A stretch of 64,000 bases of DNA from Cryobacterium arcticum (GCF_003185895.1 NZ_QHLY01000012.1:558001-622000), one strand, 5' to 3'; positions 53,735 through 62,267 are shown, numbered from the stretch's first letter. Notes: a model not told the origin generated them from the letters alone. Translations and numbers: made by a program.

Positions 53735-54073
53735 ATGAAACGCATTTACCATCCGGGGGGATCGATCGTCACCGGCAGCGACTTAGCCGACGCGATCATG
53801 CTCTACGCCGAGGCCCTCAGTAATCGTCGGTCGACAGACGTCGTCGACATTCCCGTCATCACCGACGACGGCAGTCCCGGCCGGGCTCAGTTCCTGATCG
53901 GCGCGTCCAGCCAGTTGGTCAGCGTGACGAGCGCAGCCGGCCTGGCCGAACTGGTCGAGGCCGCGACAACCGACGCCATCCACGACAAGGCCAGAACCGG
54001 TTCGGCTCCGGCATCGTTGGCGTGGGCGGGAGCCCCGCACGGGGCGCCGCAGTTCGACGAGTTCGACTACTGA
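53735..54073 (+). CDS. Conserved 112-residue protein of unknown function
   Basis: The ATG at 53735 (MKRIYHPGGSIVTGSDLADAI) is preferred over an upstream in-frame start because similar actinobacterial proteins, as I recall them, begin with MKRIYYxGGS. The body alternates beta and helical stretches (VVDIPVITDDGSPGRAQFLIG) and ends in an acidic FDEFDY tail. No domain name known to me. It lies between the GAF-ANTAR pair and the universal stress genes, so a role in the same stress response is likely. TATGAT at 53668-53673 is a candidate -10. Confidence 0.75.
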   Translation: MKRIYHPGGSIVTGSDLADAIMLYAEALSNRRSTDVVDIPVITDDGSPGRAQFLIGASSQLVSVTSAAGLAELVEAATTDAIHDKARTGSAPASLAWAGAPHGAPQFDEFDY

Positions 54074-54115
54074 CCGGCAACCGGCTGGCGGATGCGTTCG
54101 TTTCCGGACGCAGCC

Positions 54116-55036
54116 TCAGGCGGTGCCGGCCGACGCCAGCGACGTGGACGCGCGGACCGCGCGTGTCGCCGGCTGGGCGGTCGCGCTCGTGCCGCGGGCG
54201 ATGAGCACCGGCACATTGATGTTCATCAGCACGTCGTGGGTGACCGAGCCGATCAGTGTGCTCTCGCCGTGCCGCGCCGAGACTCCGAGAATCAGCAGGG
54301 CGGCGTCGAAGCTGGCGTCGAGCAGTGCTTCGGCGGGGTCGCGGTGGGCGACCCGGCGGCGCACCGTGATGCGCGACGATGTCGATGCGGCAACCGCTGC
54401 GGCGTCGAGCATGAGCCGGGCGGTTTGCGGGCCGCGCTCATCGGTCGGCTCGGCCCGGGACAGTTCGGACCGGGAAGCGTCAGCGCGGAGCGGCGACGGG
54501 GGAGCGTAGACGAGAAGCAGGTCCTGGTCGAGGCGATCGGCCTCCTGAGCGCCCATCCGCACGGCGGGTAGGGAACCGTCGGTACCATCGATGCCGACGA
54601 CCACGTCGTGGCGGGATTCCAGGGTGGTGTCTGGAACGATGGCCACTGAGCATCGGGCGGCTGAAGCGATCTGCACGCTGCGGGAGCCCAACACCCGCCC
54701 GCGCAGAAAGCCGGTCTTGTGCGTGCCGACGATGAGCAGGTCCTCCGGGCTGGGCAGCTTCGCCAGGGCCCAGGCCGTTCCGCCGTGCACGATACGGGTG
54801 GTGAGGCTGATTCCGGTGTGCAGGGCCGCGACACGTTCGGATTCCTCGGCGAGGAGTTCCCGTGCCTGGCGCTCCGCGTCGGCGGCGGCATCCCGTCCGA
54901 CCAGGCCCCATTCGTCGTCGACGGTGTTCACGAGCACGACGGCGGCGTTGCGCTCGGCCGCGCGACGCACGCCCCAGCGGAGGGCGGCGCGGCTGGGTCC
55001 TGAGCCGTCGACGCCGATGTAATAGGTGGCGCTCAC
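54116..55036 (-). CDS. Universal stress protein, tandem domains
   Basis: 306 residues with two USP domains. The first starts YIGVDGSGPSRAALRWGVR and has GTHKTGFLRGRVLGSRS near residue 115, the ATP-binding loop. The second starts DVVVGIDGTDGSLPAVRMG and ends GVSARHGESTLIGSVTHDVL. GTG start overlapping the upstream USP gene by four bases. Tandem USPs of this kind belong to the DosR regulon in mycobacteria; here they are divergent from a DosS/DosR-like pair. Confidence 0.92.
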   Translation of the reverse strand: MSATYYIGVDGSGPSRAALRWGVRRAAERNAAVVLVNTVDDEWGLVGRDAAADAERQARELLAEESERVAALHTGISLTTRIVHGGTAWALAKLPSPEDLLIVGTHKTGFLRGRVLGSRSVQIASAARCSVAIVPDTTLESRHDVVVGIDGTDGSLPAVRMGAQEADRLDQDLLLVYAPPSPLRADASRSELSRAEPTDERGPQTARLMLDAAAVAASTSSRITVRRRVAHRDPAEALLDASFDAALLILGVSARHGESTLIGSVTHDVLMNINVPVLIARGTSATAQPATRAVRASTSLASAGTA

Positions 55037-55914
55037 TGAGATGCACGTCCTTCGGTCGATTCGGCGGTCCGGGGGCCGCGCGGTACGACAATGACCGGGC
55101 AGGGCATGTTCAGTAACAGGTCGTGGCTGACCGAGCCGAGGATGAGACCGGCGACGGCGCCGCGACCGTGAGTGCCGACAACGACGAGTCCGGCCGTTCT
55201 GGCGGCCTCCACCAACGCCGGCGCGGCAGCGCCCTGCATCAGCACACTGGATACCTCGAGCAGCGGGTGGCTGGAACGAACCTGGTCCAGCGCACGGGTG
55301 ACGATGTCGGTGTGCGCCTCGACGAGGGCATCGAACGGCAGTGACGCGCCGAAGTCCACGCCGAGGGTCGCCGGGATCGACCAGGCGTGCACGAGCTGGA
55401 GGGGCACGCCGCGCACTTCGGCTTCGGCAGCGGCGAACCGCAGGGGTGCATCCATGGTGCCGTCGTCTTCGACGCCCACGATGACGCGGTCACCGCCGTC
55501 GACCCAGCCGGCCGGAATCACGGCGACGGCCGAGCGGGCATGAGCAGCCAGACGGAGCGGCAGGGTGCCGTGGACGGCGCCGACGAGGACACCGGTCTTG
55601 TTCGTGCCGATCACGACGAGGTCGGCATCGGCCGATGCCCGCACCAGCTCGTCCACCGGCACGCCGCGCCGGACGACGCTGATGGTCTTGAGTTCGGGGA
55701 ACTCCTGTTCCACATAGCGGCTGGCCGCGGCCAGGGTGCGCTCGTAGACCGGCTGGAAGTCGTCGTCCTGACCTGACACCGGCGACCAACCGAGTTCGAC
55801 GATCGTGGTCAATTCCAGGCGGAGAGGCACAGTCTTGGCCCTGGTCAACGCCCAGTTCAATGCCGCCTGACTGGCGGGCCCCCCGTCGACGGCTACGATC
55901 ACTCTTTCAACCAT
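55033..55914 (-). CDS. Universal stress protein, tandem domains (paralogue)
   Basis: 293 residues, two USP domains. The first begins VIVAVDGGPASQAALNWALTR with GTNKTGVLVGAVHGTLPLRLA; the second begins RVIVGVEDDGTMDAPLRFA and ends with GTHGRGAVAGLILGSVSHDLL, the conserved G-2x-G-9x-GS ATP loop. GGAG precedes the ATG. It is the first gene of the USP pair and lies 139 bp from the DosS-like gene in the opposite direction, so a shared operator at 55994-56007 can serve both. Confidence 0.92.
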   Translation of the reverse strand: MVERVIVAVDGGPASQAALNWALTRAKTVPLRLELTTIVELGWSPVSGQDDDFQPVYERTLAAASRYVEQEFPELKTISVVRRGVPVDELVRASADADLVVIGTNKTGVLVGAVHGTLPLRLAAHARSAVAVIPAGWVDGGDRVIVGVEDDGTMDAPLRFAAAEAEVRGVPLQLVHAWSIPATLGVDFGASLPFDALVEAHTDIVTRALDQVRSSHPLLEVSSVLMQGAAAPALVEAARTAGLVVVGTHGRGAVAGLILGSVSHDLLLNMPCPVIVVPRGPRTAESTEGRASQ

Positions 55915-55993
55915 GAGTTGATCTCCAGTTCTTCCCGGTGTTCCTCGGGAGATGCCACGTCTCCAGAATGGCGAGGACGCCTAAACTGCGAAA

Positions 55994-56020
55994 GGGCCGA
56001 AGGTCCCAGTCAGGTACACT
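55994..56020 (+). promoter_or_regulatory. DosR/OsdR-like box and promoter of the dosS-like gene
   Basis: GGGCCGAAGGTCCC (55994-56007) is a 14-base near-palindrome similar to the DosR core (GGGACTWWAGTCCC, 11 of 14) and to GGGCC-GA-type boxes of Streptomyces OsdR. TACACT (56015-56020) downstream is a fitting -10 element, so the box covers the -35 position, as in many DosR-activated promoters. It may also serve the divergent USP genes. Confidence 0.6.
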
Positions 56021-56053
56021 TTGGGCTAGCTCCAACCGAAAGGGGACGAATCT

Positions 56054-57772
56054 GTGACCGTTCCTGAGACCAGGCTCTCCTTTCCCGACGGGCCGCGCTC
56101 AGCGCTCGACCAGGCCCTGTCCGAACTCGTCCTCAACGCGCAGAAGGTGCTCGCGACCCAGGGACGCCTCCGCAGCCTGCTCCAGGCCAGCCAGGCCGTG
56201 GTGGAAGAACTCGACCTCGCCGCCGTGCTGCGTCGCATCGTCGACGTCGCCGTCGACCTCGTCGGAGCCCGATATGGAGCACTCGGGGTCATCGCGCCCA
56301 ACGGGAATCTCGAGCAGTTCATCCACGTCGGCATCCCCGACGAGCTGGCAACCGCCATTGGCCATCTGCCGGCCGGCCACGGTCTGCTCGGCGCGCTGAT
56401 CGACGATCCGCACGCCATCCGCCTCACCCACCTCGGCCAGGATCCCCGGTCCTCCGGTTTTCCCGCTCACCACCCGCCGATGGACAGCTTCCTCGGGGTC
56501 CCGGTGCGCGTGCGCGGCGAAGTGTACGGCAACCTGTACCTGTCCAACCAGATCTCCGGCGCCTTCAGTGAAGAGGACGAGGAGCTCCTGACCGCCCTGG
56601 CCGCCACGGCGGGGATCGCGATCGACAACGCCAGACTGTTCGACGAGACCCGCCGGCGTCAGCGCTGGTCGGCCGCCTCTGCCGAGATCAGCGCCGCCCT
56701 CCTGTCCGACCGGGCGGATGCCTCCCTGGAACTCCTCGCCGACAGGTTCGCGTCGCTCGCCGACGCCGACCTGGTTTGCGTGGTCCTGGCCGCCGGGGTC
56801 GGCACCCTGATCGTGGACACCGCGAAGGGCAAGCAGGCCAACCAGGTCAAGGGCCTGGTCATTCCGGCCGCCGGAACGACGGTGGGTCGGGCCTTCGACA
56901 GCGGTCAGCCCATTCTCACCGCCGACGGAGGAGCCAGCCTGGACCAGCCCGACGCGCAGTTGGTGCTCGGACCGACCATGGTGATCCCGTTGCTGGCCTC
57001 CGGCCGCACCCACGGTGTGATGACGGTGTCCAGATCCACCGGCCGGCCGCGGTTCACGACGAGCGACCTGGAAATGGCCGCCGACTTCGCCGGACAGGCC
57101 AGCGTTGCCCTTGAGCTGGCCCGGGGCCGCAGCGCCGGTCAGAAGCTGGCGCTGTTGGAAGACCGCAGCCGGATTGCCAGGGACCTGCACGACAACGTCA
57201 TCCAGCGAGTGTTCGCCGCCGGCATCGGGCTGCAGGCCATCAGCGGACAGGTCGACGACCCCGAGGTGCGGGAGCGCATCATCGAGGAAGTCGTCGCCCT
57301 CGACGTGGCCATCGTGGAGATCCGCACCGCGATCTTCGCCCTGACCGCACAAACCAGCCGCGACCGAGGCTCCATCCGCCACCGTGTGATCGACCTGCTC
57401 AGCGAGTTGGCGGCCCTGTTCCCGCAGACGCCGCGCCTCGTCTTCACCGGCCCGATCGACCTGCTCACCCCGCCGGAGATGTCCGACGACATCGCCGCGG
57501 TGATCAGGGAAGGCCTGATGAACGTGGTGCGGCATGCCGAAGCCACCGAAACCGTCGTCAACCTGAGCGTGGGTGACGACCTTGTTGTGATCGAGGTCGT
57601 CGACAATGGCACTGGCGTGGTCGAGTCCGACCGTCGTAGTGGCCTGGCCAACCTCGAGGCGCGAGCCGAACAGTGGGGCGGCGACGTCGTGCTGGAAAAC
57701 CGCGCACGGGGCGGCAGCCGATTACGCTGGACCGCCCAGATCGATCCTGAACCCGTACGAAAGGAACTGTAA
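56054..57772 (+). CDS. DosS/DevS-like GAF sensor histidine kinase
   Basis: 572 residues from a GTG with AAAGGGGA upstream. GAF-A (about 50-200) contains GFPAHHPPMDSFLGVPVRVRG: His140 aligns with the haem-ligand His149 of M. tuberculosis DosS (in GFPPYHPPM). A second GAF domain spans about 220-360. Phospho-acceptor His379 is in RIARDLHDNVIQRVF, and the ATPase domain has REGLMNVVRHAEA and DNGTGV. No membrane segment, so cytosolic. It probably senses O2, NO, CO or redox through haem. The partner regulator starts at its last codon. Confidence 0.92.
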   Translation: MTVPETRLSFPDGPRSALDQALSELVLNAQKVLATQGRLRSLLQASQAVVEELDLAAVLRRIVDVAVDLVGARYGALGVIAPNGNLEQFIHVGIPDELATAIGHLPAGHGLLGALIDDPHAIRLTHLGQDPRSSGFPAHHPPMDSFLGVPVRVRGEVYGNLYLSNQISGAFSEEDEELLTALAATAGIAIDNARLFDETRRRQRWSAASAEISAALLSDRADASLELLADRFASLADADLVCVVLAAGVGTLIVDTAKGKQANQVKGLVIPAAGTTVGRAFDSGQPILTADGGASLDQPDAQLVLGPTMVIPLLASGRTHGVMTVSRSTGRPRFTTSDLEMAADFAGQASVALELARGRSAGQKLALLEDRSRIARDLHDNVIQRVFAAGIGLQAISGQVDDPEVRERIIEEVVALDVAIVEIRTAIFALTAQTSRDRGSIRHRVIDLLSELAALFPQTPRLVFTGPIDLLTPPEMSDDIAAVIREGLMNVVRHAEATETVVNLSVGDDLVVIEVVDNGTGVVESDRRSGLANLEARAEQWGGDVVLENRARGGSRLRWTAQIDPEPVRKEL

Positions 57773-58401
57773 TGATCCGAGTCTTCCTGGTGGATGACCA
57801 TGAGGTCGTGCGCCGCGGGATCGCGGACATGATCAACGCCGAGCCCGACCTGGAGGTCGTCGGCGAAGCGTCCACAGCGCGACAGGCCGTCGCCCGCGTC
57901 GCCGCGACAGTGCCCGATGTCGCCGTGCTCGACGTGCGCTTGCCCGACGGCAGCGGCATCGACGTGTGCCGCACCATCCGCTCGGCCAACCCCGTGGTGC
58001 AGTGCCTGATGCTGACCGCGTACGACGACGACGAGGCCAGCTACTCCGCCGTGCTCGCCGGCGCAGCCGGCTACGTCCTCAAGGACATCCGCGGCCAGCA
58101 CCTGGTCGAGTCGATCCGCCGGGTCGCCAGGGGAGAGTCACTGGTACAGAAGGCCGTCACCCGCAAGGTGGTCACCGAACTGACCGGAACCGCCTCAGAC
58201 TCACCTGCCTCCAACCTCACCACCCGGGAACGCCAGGTGCTCGAACTCATTGCAGAGGGCCTGACCAACCGCCAGATCGGTGACCAGCTCGACCTGGCGG
58301 AGAAGACCGTGAAGAACTACGTCTCGGGCCTGCTCGCCAAACTCGGCATGGCCAGGCGAACTCAGGCGGCCGTGTACGGCGCCGGACTGCGACCGCGGTA
58401 A
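57772..58401 (+). CDS. DosR/DevR-like response regulator
   Basis: 209 residues. The receiver begins VFLVDDHEVVRRGIADM, with phospho-acceptor Asp54 in AVLDVRLPDGSG, at the same number as in DosR. The LuxR-type helix-turn-helix has TTRERQVLELIAEGLTNRQIG and AEKTVKNYVSGLLAKLGMARRTQAAV, nearly identical to DosR over the recognition helix. It overlaps the kinase gene by one base. The box at 55994-56007 predicts autoregulation and control of the USP pair. Confidence 0.95.
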   Translation: MIRVFLVDDHEVVRRGIADMINAEPDLEVVGEASTARQAVARVAATVPDVAVLDVRLPDGSGIDVCRTIRSANPVVQCLMLTAYDDDEASYSAVLAGAAGYVLKDIRGQHLVESIRRVARGESLVQKAVTRKVVTELTGTASDSPASNLTTRERQVLELIAEGLTNRQIGDQLDLAEKTVKNYVSGLLAKLGMARRTQAAVYGAGLRPR

Positions 58402-58416
58402 TCCGGGCGCGCGAGC

Positions 58417-58917
58417 ATGACTGACCTGCGTAGGCGGATCGAACCCGGACCGGGGCAGGAATCGGTCTGGGACTACCCGCGGCCACCGCGGGTGGAGACG
58501 ACGGGGGAGCACCTCGTGCTGCGCTTCAACGGCGTGGTGATAGCCGACACCAGGGACGCGGTCCGAGTGCTGGAGACGAGCCATCCGCCCACCTATTACC
58601 TGCCGCGGGACGCATTCGCGCCCGGAGTGCTGCAGCCGGTGAATGGGCACAGTGTCTGCGAGTACAAGGGGCTCGCGTCCTACCTCAGCGTCTGGTCGGG
58701 TGCTCGTGCCGCTGAGGCCGTGGCCTGGTACTACCCCAACCCCCAGCCGGGGTTCGAACTCCTGGCCGGGCGGGTCGCCGTCTACCCCGGACGGTTGGAT
58801 GAGTGCACCGTGGACGGTGAGGTCGTGCGTGCCCAGCCGGGGGATTTCTACGGCGGCTGGATCACCGACCGCATCGTCGGACCGTTCAAGGGCTCGCCGG
58901 GAACCCTCGGCTGGTGA
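58417..58917 (+). CDS. DUF427 family protein
   Basis: 166 residues. A DUF427 fold with repeated short beta motifs is evident: VLRFNGVVIADTRDAVRVLETSHPP with YYLPRDAF, then CEYKGLASYLSVW, then AWYYPNP. The family is widespread in actinobacteria and fungi, function unknown. It follows the DosR-like gene by 15 bp in the same direction and is therefore probably in the same regulon. The ATG has only a weak ribosome binding site. Confidence 0.9.
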   Translation: MTDLRRRIEPGPGQESVWDYPRPPRVETTGEHLVLRFNGVVIADTRDAVRVLETSHPPTYYLPRDAFAPGVLQPVNGHSVCEYKGLASYLSVWSGARAAEAVAWYYPNPQPGFELLAGRVAVYPGRLDECTVDGEVVRAQPGDFYGGWITDRIVGPFKGSPGTLGW

Positions 58918-58953
58918 CGTCCTGCACCGACGAACCGGCCGGGCCACGGCTAG

Positions 58954-58959
58954 TAGGCT
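58954..58959 (+). promoter_or_regulatory. -10 box of a likely leaderless promoter (Nif3-like gene)
   Basis: TAGGCT, six bases before the GTG at 58966. Confidence 0.6.
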
Positions 58960-58965
58960 GATGGC

Positions 58966-59787
58966 GTGTCATTCTCGCTAGCTGATGTAGCCCGGGTTTC
59001 CCATGACCTGTGGCCGCTTTCCGGGGCCGAGGACTGGGACGCGCCCGGCCTGGTCAGCGGTGACCCGTCCAGCCGGGTGGACTCGATCCTCCTGGTGGTC
59101 GATGTCGTCGCCGAGACCGTGGCCGAGGCTGTCGACACCGGCGCCGATCTGATCCTGGCGCACCATCCGCTGCTCCTGCGCGGGGTGACCAGCGTGGCCG
59201 AAGATCGCTACAAAGGTGCGCTCCTGGCCCGGTTGATCCGGGCGAACTGCGGCCTGCTCGCCGCGCACACCAACGCCGACGTCGTGGTCGACGGGGTGTC
59301 TGACGTGTTCGCCCAGCGTCTCGGCTTGGTCGACGTGCGGCCGATCACCGCCGGGACCGCGCCGGGAATCGGCCTCGGCCGGGTCGGACGTCTGAGCGAA
59401 CCCACCACGCTGGGCGCGCTCGCCCGTCGCCTGGCCGAGTTCGTCCCGCCGACGGCCACGGGCATCCGGGCATCCGGCGGGTACTCCGACGTGGTCGAGA
59501 CCGTCGCCCTGTGCGGCGGAGCCGGCGACTCGCTGTTGCGGGAGCCGGCTGTGCAGGCGGCGGATGTCTACATCACCTCAGACCTCCGGCATCACCCGGT
59601 CTCGGAGTCGCGTGAACAGACCCTCGCGGCCGGGGTTGGCCCGGCACTCATCGACGTGTCACACTGGGCCAGCGAATGGCTCTGGCTGGATGTCGCCGCC
59701 GCACAGTTGCGACGCGCGCTTCCCGGCATTCGCATCGAGGTCAGCGACCTCCGCACCGATCCGTGGGACTTCGTCGTCACGCAGTGA
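58966..59787 (+). CDS. Nif3-like dinuclear metal centre hexameric protein
   Basis: 273 residues. Metal-binding motifs are LILAHHPLLLRGV (His-His, near residue 65), AAHTNADVV (His, Asp) and the C-terminal ALIDVSHWASEW (His, Glu). The family (YbgI/Nif3) forms toroidal hexamers with a two-metal site; in some bacteria it acts as GTP cyclohydrolase-like or in metal handling, but the role is unsettled. TAGGCT six bases before the GTG predicts a leaderless mRNA. The zinc-ribbon gene follows 52 bp later, the normal actinobacterial neighbour. Confidence 0.93.
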   Translation: MSFSLADVARVSHDLWPLSGAEDWDAPGLVSGDPSSRVDSILLVVDVVAETVAEAVDTGADLILAHHPLLLRGVTSVAEDRYKGALLARLIRANCGLLAAHTNADVVVDGVSDVFAQRLGLVDVRPITAGTAPGIGLGRVGRLSEPTTLGALARRLAEFVPPTATGIRASGGYSDVVETVALCGGAGDSLLREPAVQAADVYITSDLRHHPVSESREQTLAAGVGPALIDVSHWASEWLWLDVAAAQLRRALPGIRIEVSDLRTDPWDFVVTQ

Positions 59788-59839
59788 GCGCTCGCCCCGT
59801 ACTTATTTCAAACTCCATAATCATGAAGGTCAGGACATT

Positions 59840-60577
59840 GTGAAGGCATCTCCCACAGAGCAGAAAGAGCTCCTGCGGCTCCAGGCCCTCGACATCCGGC
59901 TGCAGCAGCTCGAGCACCAGGCCAAGGCGCTGCCCCAGCACGCTGAACTGGCCGAGTTGGCCAAGACCCTGGATCTGTCCAAGACCGTGCTGACCGGCCG
60001 TACCGGCGAGGTGGAGGACGCGAAGATCGAGTTGCGCCGGATCGAATCCGACGTGGACGTGGTCGAGAAGCGCATCAGCCGCGATACCGACCGTGCCCAG
60101 CACACCTCGTCGATCAAAGACGTGCACGCCCTCGAAACCGAACTCACCGCCCTCGCGTCCCGCCTGTCGGCGCTCGAGGAAATCGAGCTCGCCGTGATGG
60201 AGCGCCTCGAGGAGAAGGAGAGCGCCGTCGCCGAGACCGAGGCGGAGCGGGCCGTCGTCGTCGGCCGGGTCGCTGAGATCGAAGCCGACCGCGATGCGCT
60301 GCTGGTCGACCTCAACCGTCAGCTCGGCGAGCTCGCCCGGGACCGTACGGCCATCGTCTCGGCGATCGGCGACGACCTGGCCGCGCTGTACGAGAAGCGA
60401 CGCGTCGCCGGCCGTGGCAACGCGGCTGCGCTGCTGCGCGCCCGCACCTGCAGCGGATGCACGATGACCCTCACCGGCAACGACCTCGAAGAGGTTCGGG
60501 CCAAGCCGGCCGACGAGATCGTGTTCTGCCCCGATTGCGGCGCCATCCTGGTGCGCACGGAGGAATCCGGGATCTAG
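59840..60577 (+). CDS. Coiled-coil protein with C4 zinc ribbon
   Basis: 245 residues from a GTG with AAGGTCAGGA upstream. The first ~190 residues form a long coiled coil (heptads of Leu/Ile with many Glu, Arg and Lys), followed by a C-terminal zinc ribbon with CSGC and CPDC. This is the conserved C4-type zinc ribbon family found beside nif3-like genes and rnpB in actinobacteria; it is thought to bind nucleic acid, without proven function. The CDS ends about 50 bp before the RNase P RNA gene. Confidence 0.9.
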   Translation: MKASPTEQKELLRLQALDIRLQQLEHQAKALPQHAELAELAKTLDLSKTVLTGRTGEVEDAKIELRRIESDVDVVEKRISRDTDRAQHTSSIKDVHALETELTALASRLSALEEIELAVMERLEEKESAVAETEAERAVVVGRVAEIEADRDALLVDLNRQLGELARDRTAIVSAIGDDLAALYEKRRVAGRGNAAALLRARTCSGCTMTLTGNDLEEVRAKPADEIVFCPDCGAILVRTEESGI

Positions 60578-60629
60578 CCGACGCCGCTCTGGTACCTTCG
60601 GTGCGGCGCGGGCCGGTAGGCTCGACGAT

Positions 60630-61009
60630 GGAATGGGTCGGCAAGACGGTCGCGTCATCCCTGGTCCTTCGGGCCTGGGATGCCGAGGAACGTCCGGGCT
60701 CCACAGGGCAGGGCGGTGGGTAACACCCACCCGGGGTAACCCGCGAGACAGTGCCACAGAAAGTAAACCGCCTCCGGCTTCACGCCGGCGGTAAGGGTGA
60801 AACGGTGGTGTAAGAGACCACCAGCGGCCAGGGTGACCTGGCCGGCTAGGTAAACCTCGTCCGGAGCAAGGTCGAACAGGAAACGCTAAGGCGGCTCGCC
60901 GAGTTTCCGGGTAGACCGCTAGAGGGCTGCGGCAACGTAGTCCCGAGATAGATGGCCGTCCATGGCGCAAGCCAGGACAGAACCCGGCGTACCAGCCGGC
61001 CCATTCCAC
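60630..61009 (+). ncRNA. rnpB: RNase P RNA (type A)
   Basis: The ends pair as P1: GGAATGGGTCGGC at the start and GCCGGCCCATTCC at the end. Universally conserved pieces are visible: GAGGAACGTCCGGGCTCCACAGGGCA near the 5' side (read in two parts), GGGTAACACCC, AGAGACCACC region, and GAACCCGGCGTACC near the 3' end. About 380 bases, as usual. TAGGCT at 60617-60622 is a likely -10 box. It cleaves the 5' leader of precursor tRNAs together with RnpA. Confidence 0.96.
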
Positions 61010-61069
61010 TCAAACTGTGAATTCAGTCCGGGCTGGCGGCGGCTCTGGCGCATTCCCAGCCGGGGAATC

Positions 61070-61075
61070 TACGCT
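61070..61075 (+). promoter_or_regulatory. -10 box of a likely leaderless promoter (PGPGW protein)
   Basis: TACGCT, six bases before the ATG at 61082; the same hexamer as before the kinase at 11425. Confidence 0.6.
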
Positions 61076-61081
61076 GGGGCC

Positions 61082-61465
61082 ATGAGCACATCCGTGTCCC
61101 AGAACGACGTCGTCGTCCGTCAGTCCGCCCGGCGAACCGCCGGTGGGCCGTGGTTGCGGCTGCAGGGATTCCTCGGCCGGTCCCGGGCGTGGATTCACCG
61201 GCATCCGCGGTTGCGGGCGCCCTACCGGGTGCTCGTTGCCGTTGTCGGCCTCACGATCATCGCGATCGGACTGGTCCTCGTGCCGCTGCCCGGACCGGGC
61301 TGGCTCATCGTGTTCGTCGGCGTCGCGGTTCTGGGTACAGAGTTCCCCGCCGCGCACCGGCTCACCCAGGCCGTGCGTCGTCTGGCGCACCGCGTGCGGC
61401 TGTGGTGGCGTGCCCGACGTGAGCGCCGGGCCGCTCAGACGAACCCAACGCGCACGGCCGCCTGA
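61082..61465 (+). CDS. PGPGW/TIGR02611-type small membrane protein
   Basis: 127 residues. Two hydrophobic stretches surround the signature LPLPGPGWLIVFVGVAVLG (about residues 65-83). Both ends are highly basic (Arg-rich). The family is known in actinobacteria as putative transmembrane protein PGPGW, function unknown. The start at 61082 is supported by TACGCT six bases before; longer frames start inside rnpB and are not credible. Convergent with ppgK. Confidence 0.88.
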   Translation: MSTSVSQNDVVVRQSARRTAGGPWLRLQGFLGRSRAWIHRHPRLRAPYRVLVAVVGLTIIAIGLVLVPLPGPGWLIVFVGVAVLGTEFPAAHRLTQAVRRLAHRVRLWWRARRERRAAQTNPTRTAA

Positions 61466-61493
61466 CCTCCGCCAGGGCAGCCGTACGGCTGGT

Positions 61494-62261
61494 CTAGATG
61501 GCGACCGGGGCGTGCGTGACGGCCAGCGCGGCGGCTCCGAGGATGCCGGCGTTGTTGCGGTGCACGGCCGGGATGATCCGGGTGTTCAGGTTCAGCAACG
61601 GCAGGAAATCCTCGTGGTGCTTCGAGACGCCGCCGCCGACGATGAACAGGTCGGGAGTGAAGAGCATCTCCAGCCGGCTGTAGTAATTCTGCAGGCGGGC
61701 CGCCCACTTCTCCCAGCTGAGGTTGTCGCGCTCCTTGGCCGAGAACGCCGCACGGGTCTCGTAGTCGACGCCGTCGATCTCCAGATGGCCGAGTTCGGTG
61801 TTCGGCACCAGCTCGCCGTCGTTGATCAATGCCGTGCCGATTCCGGTGCCCAGGGTGGTGAGCAGCACCACGCCGGAGACGCCCTGAGCGGCACCGAACT
61901 GCGATTCGGCGTATCCGGCTGCGTCGGCGTCGTTGACGAAGTGGATGGGCATGCCCAGGCCCTTCTCGAACAGTTTCTCCGCCGCGAGCCCGATCCACTT
62001 GTCGGACACATTGGCCGCCGACATGGTGTGGCCGTTCTTGACGACGGCCGGGAAGCACACGCCGATCGGAAGGTCGGTGGTGCCGGCGGACACCGTCGCG
62101 AGGAGCTTGCGCGTGGTCTCGATGATGTCCTGCGGGCGACCGCCCTTGGGGGTGGGCAGTTTGACGCGGTCGGAGAGCAGCGCGCCGGTGGCCACATCGA
62201 CCACGGCTCCCTTGATGCCGGTTCCGCCGATATCGATGCCGATGGCAGTGGTTGAAATCAT
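61494..62261 (-). CDS. ppgK: Polyphosphate glucokinase
   Basis: 255 residues. ROK-type phosphate motif IGIDIGGTGIKGAVVD at the start, DADAAGYAE with catalytic Asp, TLGTGIGTALI, and polyphosphate-enzyme pattern LGHLEIDGVDYE. It phosphorylates glucose with polyphosphate (and usually ATP), an actinobacterial speciality. TAGATT lies six bases before the ATG (plus 62268-62273), so the mRNA is probably leaderless. Confidence 0.95.
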   Translation of the reverse strand: MISTTAIGIDIGGTGIKGAVVDVATGALLSDRVKLPTPKGGRPQDIIETTRKLLATVSAGTTDLPIGVCFPAVVKNGHTMSAANVSDKWIGLAAEKLFEKGLGMPIHFVNDADAAGYAESQFGAAQGVSGVVLLTTLGTGIGTALINDGELVPNTELGHLEIDGVDYETRAAFSAKERDNLSWEKWAARLQNYYSRLEMLFTPDLFIVGGGVSKHHEDFLPLLNLNTRIIPAVHRNNAGILGAAALAVTHAPVAI

Positions 62262-62267
62262 GCTGCC

